Shown here one piece after another: positions 1 through 7,957 of a DNA stretch of 14,398 bases. Each line of letters starts with the position of its first letter. The first letter of the stretch is position 1. This DNA comes from Leptospiraceae bacterium UBA2033 (GTDB taxonomy: Bacteria; Spirochaetota; Leptospiria; Leptospirales; Leptospiraceae). A model generated the notes under the pieces. That model was not told the DNA's origin and did no database searches. It worked only from the letters and a program-made list of their open reading frames with translations. The stretch covers positions 1 through 14,398 of the forward strand of contig DDBL01000166.1 of NCBI GenBank assembly GCA_002333425.1, read 5' to 3'. The position numbers and the translations under genes are program-made.

Positions 1-1695
1 CAAGTGGATAATATTGAATTAGCTCAAGTCGAATTTTTGAAATCAAAGTATGATTTTCTAGTTACAGTCAATTTAGATAGATGGCTAAACAAATCCCTAG
101 AGATTGATACATATCTAATACGTTGTGTTGAATTTCTGACGGATAATGAGCATTATGCGATTTGTCAACCTTCTATACTTTATGGCAAAATCTCTGAGGA
201 GCACAAAAATTTTTCAGCACAAACAAGGAAATTTTCGCATATCAGTTTTATTGATGATGTATTTCTTGTGTTCAAAGGAAGTGTAGTTCGTAATTTTAAA
301 TTTAATTCCTTTATTCAAAACAATAAGATAGATTGGCATGTTTATAATGCTGAAATCAATATGTATGGATTTGAGTCCTGTCGTTTGTATTCTTGTTATT
401 TAGAGGCAATCTTGGAAGAAGGAATTCGATTAAATCCAGTTCCTAATGATTTTGTTGACTTACTAAACCAATCTTATTTACGAAAAAATTATAACATTGG
501 AATTGAATTATCTTTTTTAGAGCCAATTTATAATGGAACTAGTGAATATGCAATTAGTCTTTTGACAGAGATGGTTGAGATTTTATCAAAAAGGAATATT
601 AGTTTTCAAATTATTGCAGATTTTAGAGTGATTGAAAAATTTCATTTGGAGAAATTTGCTGACCACACAATCGAATCTTCTCGTATGGAAGAAAATTTTT
701 ATAAGTTACTTTTTGTTCCACAACAAATTTTTTCTTTGTCTTCCCTTGAAAAAGTAAACAGAAATTGTTTTCAATACGTTTTCACAATGTTGGATGTAAT
801 CGCTCTTAGGTGCAGATATCTTGGTCCACCGTTAATTTTTGATTCGGTTGGATCCTTGTCTTATAAATATTCAGATAATGTTTTAGGTTTATCAAAAAAT
901 GCTTCTCTGGACATAGAGTCTTTTTTCAATGAGAGGATGATTTATAAGAAGGTAACACCTGTTTTATTAACGAAAGAAATTTTACAGGATGAAATAAAAG
1001 ATGATCCTCAATTTTTAGAGAAAGATTATATTTTACTCATAGGCAATGGTTTTAAACACAAGGCAATCGAAAAAACACTAACAGAATTATTTGAAACGAA
1101 TCTAAATATAATAGTAATTGGAAATGAGCATCTCTCTGAAAAATTCAAAGATCGTTTTAAGTTTTATACGAGTGGAATGATTTCTAATGAAACTATGGAT
1201 TTACTCTATCAAAATTCCAGTCTCATACTTTACCCAAGTTTTTATGAAGGTTTTGGTCTACCTGTAATTGCATCTCTTCAATTAGGAAAACGAGTTTTGG
1301 TATACGATACTCCTGTGAATAGGGAGTTAAAAAAGGAATTTGATAAGAATGATTTGATTTACTTTTTTGAAACTTTTTCTGATCTTGGTATCATCATACA
1401 AAATATTATCGCTAACTCTACTTATGATAAAAGTAAATTACAAATAGATAGAACTTGGAAAGATGTGAGTAAGGAAACTACAACCATTCTACTATCTACT
1501 TTAAAACAGCCTTTAGATTTTGATAAAGTAAACCAAAGAGTTTATGACATCAAGGAAATGAGAAGAATTTTAGATTTTGCACCTTCTGAGAGATTGTATC
1601 ATCTGAGTTTTTTACTTAAAATGGTCCGCGATATTTTGATAAGAAAAATGAATTGGTATTTAGCTAGGCTTCGAAATTCATTAAAATTTTGGTAG
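1..1695 (+). CDS. GT4-like glycosyltransferase with long N-terminal extension (5' end possibly outside window)
   Basis: Probable cytoplasmic glycosyltransferase for polysaccharide assembly. The frame is open to the window edge (CAA precedes a GTG at 4), so the true start may lie upstream; residues here count from that GTG. Residues about 164-510 look like a GT-B/GT4 enzyme: an opening strand IGIELSFLEP near 165 followed by NGTSEYAISLL, a second Rossmann half starting near YILLIGNG, and the hallmark YPSFYEGFGLP at 410-420. In the usual E-x7-E motif the first Glu is E415, but the second position is Ala (A423). The first 160 residues match nothing I recognise. The C-terminus is basic and amphipathic, which could favour membrane association (inference). 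The next gene starts 9 bases after the stop, so they are probably co-transcribed. Donor and acceptor cannot be read from the sequence. Confidence 0.85.
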   Translation, partial: QVDNIELAQVEFLKSKYDFLVTVNLDRWLNKSLEIDTYLIRCVEFLTDNEHYAICQPSILYGKISEEHKNFSAQTRKFSHISFIDDVFLVFKGSVVRNFKFNSFIQNNKIDWHVYNAEINMYGFESCRLYSCYLEAILEEGIRLNPVPNDFVDLLNQSYLRKNYNIGIELSFLEPIYNGTSEYAISLLTEMVEILSKRNISFQIIADFRVIEKFHLEKFADHTIESSRMEENFYKLLFVPQQIFSLSSLEKVNRNCFQYVFTMLDVIALRCRYLGPPLIFDSVGSLSYKYSDNVLGLSKNASLDIESFFNERMIYKKVTPVLLTKEILQDEIKDDPQFLEKDYILLIGNGFKHKAIEKTLTELFETNLNIIVIGNEHLSEKFKDRFKFYTSGMISNETMDLLYQNSSLILYPSFYEGFGLPVIASLQLGKRVLVYDTPVNRELKKEFDKNDLIYFFETFSDLGIIIQNIIANSTYDKSKLQIDRTWKDVSKETTTILLSTLKQPLDFDKVNQRVYDIKEMRRILDFAPSERLYHLSFLLKMVRDILIRKMNWYLARLRNSLKFW

Positions 1696-1704
1696 GATGA
1701 AACA

Positions 1705-3393
1705 ATGATTGGTAGAATACGCAGATCTTTAGAATTTAGAATAAGAAAATTCCTTAATAAACCAAAATCTAATGGATTAAAAATTTCTCGCAAAGAAATA
1801 AAAGCATTATCCTATAAACCTCTCATAAGCATAATTGTTCCAGTTTATAATATCGAAAGTAAATACCTTACAAAATGTATTGAGTCTGTTAGAAAACAAG
1901 TTTATCCTAATTGGGAACTTTGTCTATTTGACGATTGTTCTACTTCCAAAGAAACCATTGCCACTCTCAAGAAATACGATGGGGAAGACAAAAGAATAAA
2001 AGTAAGATATTCGGATACTAACTTAAACATCTCGAATGCAATGAATAAATGCGCTGAGTTGGCAACTGGAGAATTCCTTTCGTTTTTGGATAATGACGAC
2101 GAGTTACAAGAGAATGCTCTTTATTTTATTGCTCTAGCTTTAAATCAAAATAAAGAAATTGATTATATCTATACGGATGAAGATAAAATTGATACAGAGG
2201 GTGTTCATTCAGAGGCTTATTACAAACCAGACTATTCACCGGAACTTTTATGTACGGTAATGTATTTTTTGCATTTAATCACGATTCGAAAAACGTTGTT
2301 TCATAAACTTGGCGGATTTAGACATGAATATGCTGGAGCTCAAGATTATGACCTTGCTTTAAGAGTAACTAGACATACAAATAACATTCACCATATCCGA
2401 GAAATTTTATACCACTGGCGTATGATTCCTGGATCTGCTGCTGCAAAAGTAGATGCTAAACCGCAAGCACTTATAAATGCCAAAAAAGCCTTAGAGGATC
2501 ATGCAAAAATTATTTCAAATGGAAATGCTTATGTTGAAGATGGTTTGCTGACTGGTACTTTCAGATTACGTTATCGAATTACAAATGAACCAAAAATTAC
2601 AATTTTAATACCCACAAATAACAGTAGAAGAACGTTACCCGAAAGAGGAGATATTAATTTAGTTGAAAACTTAGTTAAGAGTATTGTAGAAAAAACGAAT
2701 TATAAAAACTATCAAATTAAAGTATTTGATAACGCAAACTCTACAGATGAAACAAAAGTCTTATTTAAAAAATTAGGTGTAGATTTAATTCATTATGAAT
2801 TTGATAACACCAAGCCGTTTAATTTTGCTTTAAAGGCTAATTTTTGTTTTGCGCACGCAGATTCTGAATACGTTGCACTTATGAATGATGATATGGAAAT
2901 TCGTGACCCGGATTGGTTACTTGCTCTACTTGAACCTTTGCAAAACGAACAAGTTGGAATTGTTGGGGCTAAGTTACTTTATCCTGATGAGTCAGCGCAA
3001 CATGCTGGAATAGTTTTAAATACAACAAGTTTAGTAGTTCATATTTTTCATAGCCTCCCTAAAAATGCTTATGGAACCTATGGATTTTCTCATATGATGA
3101 GAAATTATTCTGCTGTAACGGGAGCTTGTATTCTTACCAGAAAGAAAATCATTGATGAGTTAAATGGTTTTGATGCTGGGTTAGGAATTGATTTTAATGA
3201 TATTGATTTTTGTTTGCGGGCGGGAAGTTTGGGTTATCGAATTGTATACACTCCGTTTTGTGAATTATTTCACTTTGAACAAAGTACATTAAAAAGATCA
3301 GATCAAAAGTTAGAAGAAAAAGAATTATTCATCACTAGATGGAAATCAATCATTGAGTCAGATCCATATTCACACAAAAATATGGTTTTATAA
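1705..3393 (+). CDS. Tandem-domain family 2 glycosyltransferase
   Basis: Two GT2 (GT-A fold) catalytic domains in one 562-residue protein, likely adding successive sugars to a surface glycan at the inner face of the cytoplasmic membrane. Domain 1 starts at ISIIVPVYN (residues 41-49), has the nucleotide/metal-binding acidic cluster LDNDDE (128-133) and a QDYD acid motif at 213-216. Domain 2 starts at ITILIPT (298-304), has MNDDME (393-398) and a DFNDIDFCLR acceptor/base motif from 496. Both acidic centres are kept, so both sites may be active. A basic stretch covers the first 35 residues. The ATG is preceded by AGGA overlapping the previous gene's stop codon, at a normal distance. GT2 tandem proteins of this kind are common in O-antigen loci; the sugars used are unknown. 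Confidence 0.93.
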   Translation: MIGRIRRSLEFRIRKFLNKPKSNGLKISRKEIKALSYKPLISIIVPVYNIESKYLTKCIESVRKQVYPNWELCLFDDCSTSKETIATLKKYDGEDKRIKVRYSDTNLNISNAMNKCAELATGEFLSFLDNDDELQENALYFIALALNQNKEIDYIYTDEDKIDTEGVHSEAYYKPDYSPELLCTVMYFLHLITIRKTLFHKLGGFRHEYAGAQDYDLALRVTRHTNNIHHIREILYHWRMIPGSAAAKVDAKPQALINAKKALEDHAKIISNGNAYVEDGLLTGTFRLRYRITNEPKITILIPTNNSRRTLPERGDINLVENLVKSIVEKTNYKNYQIKVFDNANSTDETKVLFKKLGVDLIHYEFDNTKPFNFALKANFCFAHADSEYVALMNDDMEIRDPDWLLALLEPLQNEQVGIVGAKLLYPDESAQHAGIVLNTTSLVVHIFHSLPKNAYGTYGFSHMMRNYSAVTGACILTRKKIIDELNGFDAGLGIDFNDIDFCLRAGSLGYRIVYTPFCELFHFEQSTLKRSDQKLEEKELFITRWKSIIESDPYSHKNMVL

Positions 3394-3446
3394 ATTAGAT
3401 AGTTTCAAAAAATTCTTTTAAGTTTTAAGGAAGTGTAGTTTAATAT

Positions 3447-4223
3447 TTGGAAATCAAAATTTATCAAATTTACTTTAAAGAAGAACAAATTAATTTTTTA
3501 CTTTCTGGTTTTATTCCTTATTTTAACAAAAGTTCCAATTCCAGACAGTTATATGAAACAGAAGTTTTTTTGGATTTGTTTTCCGATGAAACCAAACTAG
3601 AGAAGGAAAATTATTACGGGGCTGTGTCTTGGAAATTTGGTAAGAAGGCTAATCTTTTTCCAAACGACGTTTTTGAGTTTATCAAGGACAATCCCGAAAA
3701 AGATTTATATTTGGTAAATCCTTACCCCGAATTACCTCATCTATATGAAAATCCTTGGATACAAGGCGAGAACGTTCATCCAGGGTTATTAAAAATTTCA
3801 CAGTTGGTATTTGACAAATCTCAATATAAAATTGATTTGAGAAATTTAAGTTTGAAACCAGAAAAACAAGTTTACTGCAATTATTTTATTGCCTCAGGAT
3901 TATTTTGGAAAAATTACATTTCCTTTTTACAAGAAATTATTTTTATTATTGAAACAGATCCAAAGATTCAGAAAGTGATGAAGAAAAAAACATCACATCA
4001 TTACAAAGCTTCTTTCTTTCCCTTTTTTTTGGAGAGACTTCTGCCTACTTATTTGTATCTGAATTCTCATGTAAAGACACTTAGCTATCAGTACAAGAAA
4101 GATTTTCTGATCGAAAGATATTTGAATAAAATGAAAGAGATGGAAATTCCACTCGTACGACACCAAAAGATTTTTAGGCATATCCCATTTAAAAAAATTT
4201 TACGTAATTTTATCCAGTTCTGA
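3447..4223 (+). CDS. Uncharacterised protein of polysaccharide cluster, possible glycosyltransferase
   Basis: A 258-residue soluble protein with no signal peptide or clear membrane span. The start is TTG: an in-frame TAA lies at 3441-3443, no earlier start is possible, and AAGGAAG sits about 13 bases upstream. It begins with a beta-strand-like KIYQIYF, followed by GFIPYFNKSSN, YYGAVSWKFGKK (about residues 52-63), DLYLVNPYPELPHLYENPW and a Cys-Asn-Tyr-Phe motif near CNYFIASGLFWKNY. The C-terminal part carries FFPFFLERLLPTYLYLN and a basic tail. I recall similar unannotated proteins inside glycan clusters of other bacteria, where they look like GT-A-type enzymes or accessory factors, but no standard DXD motif is obvious and I cannot name a family with confidence. 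Position between two glycosyltransferase genes and rfbF supports a role in polysaccharide synthesis. Confidence 0.82.
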   Translation: MEIKIYQIYFKEEQINFLLSGFIPYFNKSSNSRQLYETEVFLDLFSDETKLEKENYYGAVSWKFGKKANLFPNDVFEFIKDNPEKDLYLVNPYPELPHLYENPWIQGENVHPGLLKISQLVFDKSQYKIDLRNLSLKPEKQVYCNYFIASGLFWKNYISFLQEIIFIIETDPKIQKVMKKKTSHHYKASFFPFFLERLLPTYLYLNSHVKTLSYQYKKDFLIERYLNKMKEMEIPLVRHQKIFRHIPFKKILRNFIQF

Positions 4224-4326
4224 ATCCATTTTAATTTTGATTTTAGCAAAATATTGTTGTATGAGAACCAAAGCAATAAAACTTGAAACTAATTATTCAA
4301 AAATTTGATAGAAAGGTTAGTGATAA

Positions 4327-5100
4327 ATGAAAGCAGTCATATTAGCAGGTGGATTAGGAACAAGGATCAGTGAGGAAACCCACCTAAAACCTAAACCAAT
4401 GATAGAGATAGGCGGCAAACCGATTCTCTGGCATATTATGAAGATCTATTCTTCTTATGGGATAGAAGATTTTATTATTTGCTGTGGATACAAAGGATAT
4501 GTGATTAAAGAATACTTTGCAAATTATTTTTTGCATATGTCTGACGTTACTTTCGATATGAGCCATAACAAAATGGAAGTTCATCAAAAATACGCAGAAT
4601 CTTGGCGAGTCACTCTTGTTGATACCGGAGATAGCACAATGACAGGTGGAAGACTTAAAAGAGTGCAAGAATATTTAAAGGATGAAGAAGCTTTTTGTTT
4701 TACGTATGGAGATGGACTTTCTGATATTAATATTTCTGAATTAATTCAATTTCATAAAAGTCATAATAAATTAGCAACGGTTACTGCCGTCCAACCTCCA
4801 GGTAGATATGGATCTTTAGAGTTAAATGATAAACTTGTGACTGGGTTTGTTGAAAAACCTAAAGGTGACGGAGCTTGGATCAATGGGGGTTTCTTCGTAT
4901 TATCCCCTAAAGTAATTCCTTACATAGGCGGAGATGAAGATAGCTGGGAAGCTTCCCCTCTTATCAACCTAGCAAAAGAAAATCAGTTAATGGCTTTTTC
5001 GCACAAAGGATTTTGGCAACCTATGGATACTCTTCGTGACAAAAACCACCTCGAAGAATTATGGCAATCGGAAAATGCACCCTGGAAGAAATGGAAATGA
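4327..5100 (+). CDS. rfbF: Glucose-1-phosphate cytidylyltransferase
   Basis: Makes CDP-glucose and pyrophosphate from CTP and glucose 1-phosphate, the first step to CDP-linked deoxy sugars. Length is 257 residues, the usual RfbF length. The N-terminal nucleotide-binding signature AGGLGTRISEE (from residue 7) is followed by KPKPMIEIGGKPILWHIM (21-38), distinctive for RfbF within the sugar nucleotidyltransferases. TYGDGLSDI contains the metal-binding Asp at D129, and GFVEKPKGDGAWINGGFFV is the conserved substrate region. A GAAAGG ribosome site lies 10 bases before the ATG. The stop codon overlaps the start of rfbG by 4 bases, which couples the two consecutive enzymes. The 103-base gap in front may hold a promoter for the cassette. 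Confidence 0.97.
   Translation: MKAVILAGGLGTRISEETHLKPKPMIEIGGKPILWHIMKIYSSYGIEDFIICCGYKGYVIKEYFANYFLHMSDVTFDMSHNKMEVHQKYAESWRVTLVDTGDSTMTGGRLKRVQEYLKDEEAFCFTYGDGLSDINISELIQFHKSHNKLATVTAVQPPGRYGSLELNDKLVTGFVEKPKGDGAWINGGFFVLSPKVIPYIGGDEDSWEASPLINLAKENQLMAFSHKGFWQPMDTLRDKNHLEELWQSENAPWKKWK
5084..5088 (+). promoter_or_regulatory. Ribosome binding site deciding the rfbG start
   Basis: GGAAG lies inside the end of rfbF, 8 bases before the ATG at 5097. It favours that ATG over in-frame ATGs at 5061 and 5091, and gives the ATGA overlap typical of coupled translation. Confidence 0.6.
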
Positions 5101-6161
5101 GCATAGATTGGAAAGGCAAAAAAGTATTACTAACTGGTCACACTGGCTTTAAAGGCTCCTGGCTTTCTCTTTGGCTAACAAAGTTAGGTGCGGAGGTTTA
5201 TGGTGTAGCACTTGATCCTATCACAAATCCATCTATATTTGAGTTAGCCGAGGTTTCAAAGGAAATTAAACACGATTATCGCTGTGATATTCGAGATCTA
5301 AAAGATCTAGTTTCAATTTTTGAAGAAGTTAAACCTGAGGTAGTATTTCACTTAGCCGCTCAAGCATTAGTTTTGGATTCATATGAAAATCCAGTTGATA
5401 CCTATGCGGTGAACGTTATGGGAACTGTCAATGTCTTGGAGTGTATTCGTTTAACATCTTCTGTAAAAGCTTCTGTGATAGTAACTACAGATAAATGTTA
5501 TGAAAACAAAGAATGGTATTGGGGATACAGAGAAACAGAGCCTATGGGTGGATTTGATCCTTATTCCAGTAGCAAAGGCTGTGCAGAATTAGTTACATCT
5601 GCTTATCGTTCTAGTTATTTTTCTGATGGTAAAGTTGCTATTGCATCAGCTCGGGCTGGAAATGTAATAGGCGGAGGCGACTGGTCAAAGAACAGATTAA
5701 TCCCTGATTTTTTTAGAGCAATTGAAAATAAGGAAGTTTTATTTTTACGTTATCCGCAAGCTATACGCCCATGGCAACATGTTTTAGAGCCTGTTGGCGG
5801 ATACATTCAGTTAGCCGAAAAGCTTTTAGGTGAAGATAATCGTAATTTTGCGGAAGCTTGGAATTTTGGACCATCAGATGAAGATGCTCGGACTGTTCAG
5901 TGGGTTGCGGAAAATATATGTAAACATTTTCCTGAAAGTTCATGGAAAACAGACTCAGGTATAAAAAAACATGAAGCCAATTATCTCAAGTTAGACATCA
6001 GCAAAGCTAAGATGAAATTAAATTGGACTCCTAAATGGACAACGGAACAATCACTAGAAGCAACTGTAGAATGGTACAAAGCATATAAGGACAATAAGAG
6101 TATGAAAGAATTTACCTATAGTCAGATAAATTCGTACCAAAATCTTTTACCGAAGGAATGA
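5097..6161 (+). CDS. rfbG: CDP-glucose 4,6-dehydratase
   Basis: Converts CDP-glucose to CDP-4-keto-6-deoxyglucose with bound NAD. It is an extended SDR enzyme of 354 residues from this start; the longer reading from 5061 adds 12 residues encoded within rfbF and is not supported by homologues as I remember them. The NAD motif TGHTGFKGSW is at residues 13-22. TTDKCYENKEWYWGYRE followed by MGGFDPYSSSK gives the catalytic Thr region and Y156-xxx-K160. RAGNVIGGGDWSKNRLIPD and RPWQHVLEP are RfbG signatures. It overlaps rfbF by 4 bases and is followed after 3 bases by the epimerase-like gene. Its product is the branch-point intermediate for the next three enzymes. Confidence 0.97.
   Translation: MSIDWKGKKVLLTGHTGFKGSWLSLWLTKLGAEVYGVALDPITNPSIFELAEVSKEIKHDYRCDIRDLKDLVSIFEEVKPEVVFHLAAQALVLDSYENPVDTYAVNVMGTVNVLECIRLTSSVKASVIVTTDKCYENKEWYWGYRETEPMGGFDPYSSSKGCAELVTSAYRSSYFSDGKVAIASARAGNVIGGGDWSKNRLIPDFFRAIENKEVLFLRYPQAIRPWQHVLEPVGGYIQLAEKLLGEDNRNFAEAWNFGPSDEDARTVQWVAENICKHFPESSWKTDSGIKKHEANYLKLDISKAKMKLNWTPKWTTEQSLEATVEWYKAYKDNKSMKEFTYSQINSYQNLLPKE
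6153..6157 (+). promoter_or_regulatory. Ribosome binding site supporting a TTG start
   Basis: AAGGA lies 7 bases before TTG at 6165. The rfbG stop codon TGA at 6159-6161 is in the same frame as that TTG, and no in-frame ATG follows for a long way, so TTG is the only credible start of the epimerase-like gene. Confidence 0.65.
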
Positions 6162-6164
6162 AAT

Positions 6165-6728
6165 TTGGCTTCGAATCTTAGATTTTTACCAACACCTATT
6201 TCTGATTTATATGTGATTGAAAGAAATATTGCAGAGGACAACAGAGGATTTTTCTTTCGTATATTTGCAAAAGAAGAGTTGGAACCTATTGGATTCAAAA
6301 AAGAAATCGTTCATATCAATTTTTCTCATTCAAAAGATCTTTATACAACAAAGGGTTTACATTTTCAATATCCACCATTTGCGGAAACAAAAATTATTAC
6401 CTGTGTTTCAGGAGAGATTTTCGATGTTGCAGTAGATTTAAGAAAAAATTCTCCTACGTATCTGAATTGGTATGGTAAAATTTTATCGCCAGAAAATAAA
6501 CATAGTCTTTATATTCCAGAAGGTTTTGCACATGGGTTCCAAGCCTTAAAACCCAACTCCGAATTGATATATCTTCACACCGAAAAATACGTAAAAGAGA
6601 GTGAAGGTGGCTTACACGTATTAGACCCTATGCTAAACATTCAGTGGCCTAACCAACCAGTTAATTTATCCGAAAGAGATAACGGATTCGCATTTTTAGA
6701 TAATAATTTTAAAGGTATAGAAATTTGA
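6165..6728 (+). CDS. RmlC-like sugar-nucleotide 3,5-epimerase family protein
   Basis: A 187-residue cupin of the dTDP-4-dehydrorhamnose 3,5-epimerase family, which inverts carbons next to the keto group of 4-keto-6-deoxy sugar nucleotides. Seen: EDNRGFFFRIF near residue 25, the active-site region KGLHFQYPP with the catalytic His at H66, DVAVDLRKNSPTYLNWYG, LYIPEGFAHGFQAL, YLHTEKYVKESEGG, and INIQWP-type ending with LSERD. In typical RmlC the residue before GLH is Arg and the later segment reads G-I-x-W-D-P; here these are Lys (K63) and GLHVLDP, so substrate specificity probably differs from dTDP-rhamnose synthesis. Placed between rfbG and a C-methyltransferase, it most likely acts on a CDP-linked 4-keto sugar (inference), as a 3-, 5- or 3,5-epimerase. 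Its TGA shares one base with the next ATG. Confidence 0.9.
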   Translation: MASNLRFLPTPISDLYVIERNIAEDNRGFFFRIFAKEELEPIGFKKEIVHINFSHSKDLYTTKGLHFQYPPFAETKIITCVSGEIFDVAVDLRKNSPTYLNWYGKILSPENKHSLYIPEGFAHGFQALKPNSELIYLHTEKYVKESEGGLHVLDPMLNIQWPNQPVNLSERDNGFAFLDNNFKGIEI

Positions 6729-7954
6729 TGAAATGTAGACATTGTAATTCTTTGATAGAAAATGAATTTGCCGACTTAGGAACATCCCCACCATCCAATT
6801 CTTATTTACGGGAAGATCAGTTGCATAAGCCTGAGGTATTTTACCCTCTACGGGTAAAAGTTTGTGATTCATGTTGGCTTGTACAGATAGAAGATTTTAC
6901 GAATAGAGAAGAATTTTTTTCTAGTGATTATGCCTACTTCAGTTCCTTCTCTACAACATGGTTAGCACATGCAAAGGATTATGTAGAGAAGATGGTTAAC
7001 CGATTTAATTTGACAGAGACTAGTTTTGTTTTAGAAGTAGCGTCTAATGATGGTTATCTTTTGCAATATGTAAAAGAGCGTTCAATACCTTGTATGGGTG
7101 TCGAGCCAACTAAAAGCACAGCAGAGGTAGCTATTAGTAAAGGAATTCCTACAAGACAGGAGTTTTTCGGTGTGAAGCTTGCGGAGTCTCTTGTTAGTGA
7201 AAACAAAAAGGCAGACTTAACTGCGGCAAATAATGTTTTGGCGCATGTTCCTGACATCAATGATTTTATAACTGGTTTTTCTATACTTTTAAAAGATACT
7301 GGAGTTTCTACTTTTGAATTTCCTCATTTGTTTCAACTAGTAAATCATTCACAATTTGATACTATCTACCATGAGCATTATTCGTATTTGTCTCTCATTG
7401 CTGTACAAAAGATATTTTTAGCCAATGGTCTAGAGGTTTTCGATGTTGAGGAAATTTCTACTCATGGTGGAAGTCTTAGAGTATACGCACAAAAAAAAGA
7501 AAAAGGGCAGCAAAAAATTAGTGATAGAGTAACAAGATTAATAGAGAAAGAAAAAAATGCAGGTGTAGATACACTTTCTTTCTACGAAGGATTTCAAAGT
7601 AAAATTAATACTGTTAAAAATCAAATGTTAGAATTTTTAATTAAGGCATCATCAGAAAAGAAAATAGTTGTGGGATATGGAGCTGCGGCTAAGGGCAACA
7701 CTTTTTTGAATTACGCAGGAATACGCTCTGATCTGATTTCTTTTGTTGTAGATAAAAATCCTCACAAACAAAATAAATTTCTCCCTGGTAGTAGAATTCC
7801 TATTTATGACGAACAAAAGATTAAAACAATAAAACCAAAATACGTAGTCATTTTTCCTTGGAATTTAAAATCCGAGGTGAGTGAGCAACTTGCTTATATA
7901 CGTGAATGGGGTGGAAAGTTTGTAGTTGCCATTCCAAACTTAGAAGTATTTTAA
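6728..7954 (+). CDS. SAM-dependent sugar-nucleotide C-methyltransferase
   Basis: Likely transfers a methyl group from S-adenosylmethionine to a carbon (C3 in known relatives such as TylC3 and TcaB9) of a 4-keto-6-deoxy sugar nucleotide. Three parts are visible: an N-terminal zinc-binding domain with CRHC (C3, C6) and CDSC (C46, C49) plus DLGTSPPSNSYL; a Rossmann SAM domain with LEVASNDGY (102-110), GVEPTK and ANNVLAHV; and a C-terminal domain with VGYGAAAKGNTFLNY. The active-site motif YHEHYSYLSL (from Y214) matches the His/Tyr-containing motif of the family. I chose ATG 6728, giving a TGATG overlap with the upstream stop; TTG 6725 would add one residue and lies nearer the AAAGG at 6711. Length of 408 fits the family. 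The next gene follows after 3 bases. Confidence 0.93.
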   Translation: MKCRHCNSLIENEFADLGTSPPSNSYLREDQLHKPEVFYPLRVKVCDSCWLVQIEDFTNREEFFSSDYAYFSSFSTTWLAHAKDYVEKMVNRFNLTETSFVLEVASNDGYLLQYVKERSIPCMGVEPTKSTAEVAISKGIPTRQEFFGVKLAESLVSENKKADLTAANNVLAHVPDINDFITGFSILLKDTGVSTFEFPHLFQLVNHSQFDTIYHEHYSYLSLIAVQKIFLANGLEVFDVEEISTHGGSLRVYAQKKEKGQQKISDRVTRLIEKEKNAGVDTLSFYEGFQSKINTVKNQMLEFLIKASSEKKIVVGYGAAAKGNTFLNYAGIRSDLISFVVDKNPHKQNKFLPGSRIPIYDEQKIKTIKPKYVVIFPWNLKSEVSEQLAYIREWGGKFVVAIPNLEVF

Positions 7955-7957
7955 AAA

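Noticed and set aside
5061..5096. Longer N-terminus for rfbG
   Set aside because: The 12 extra residues are a shifted reading of the end of rfbF; the ATG at 5097 has a ribosome site and places the NAD motif at the usual distance.
5295..5312. Two AGATCT palindromes close together within rfbG
   Set aside because: Short, inside a conserved coding region and explained by codons; no stem of useful length.
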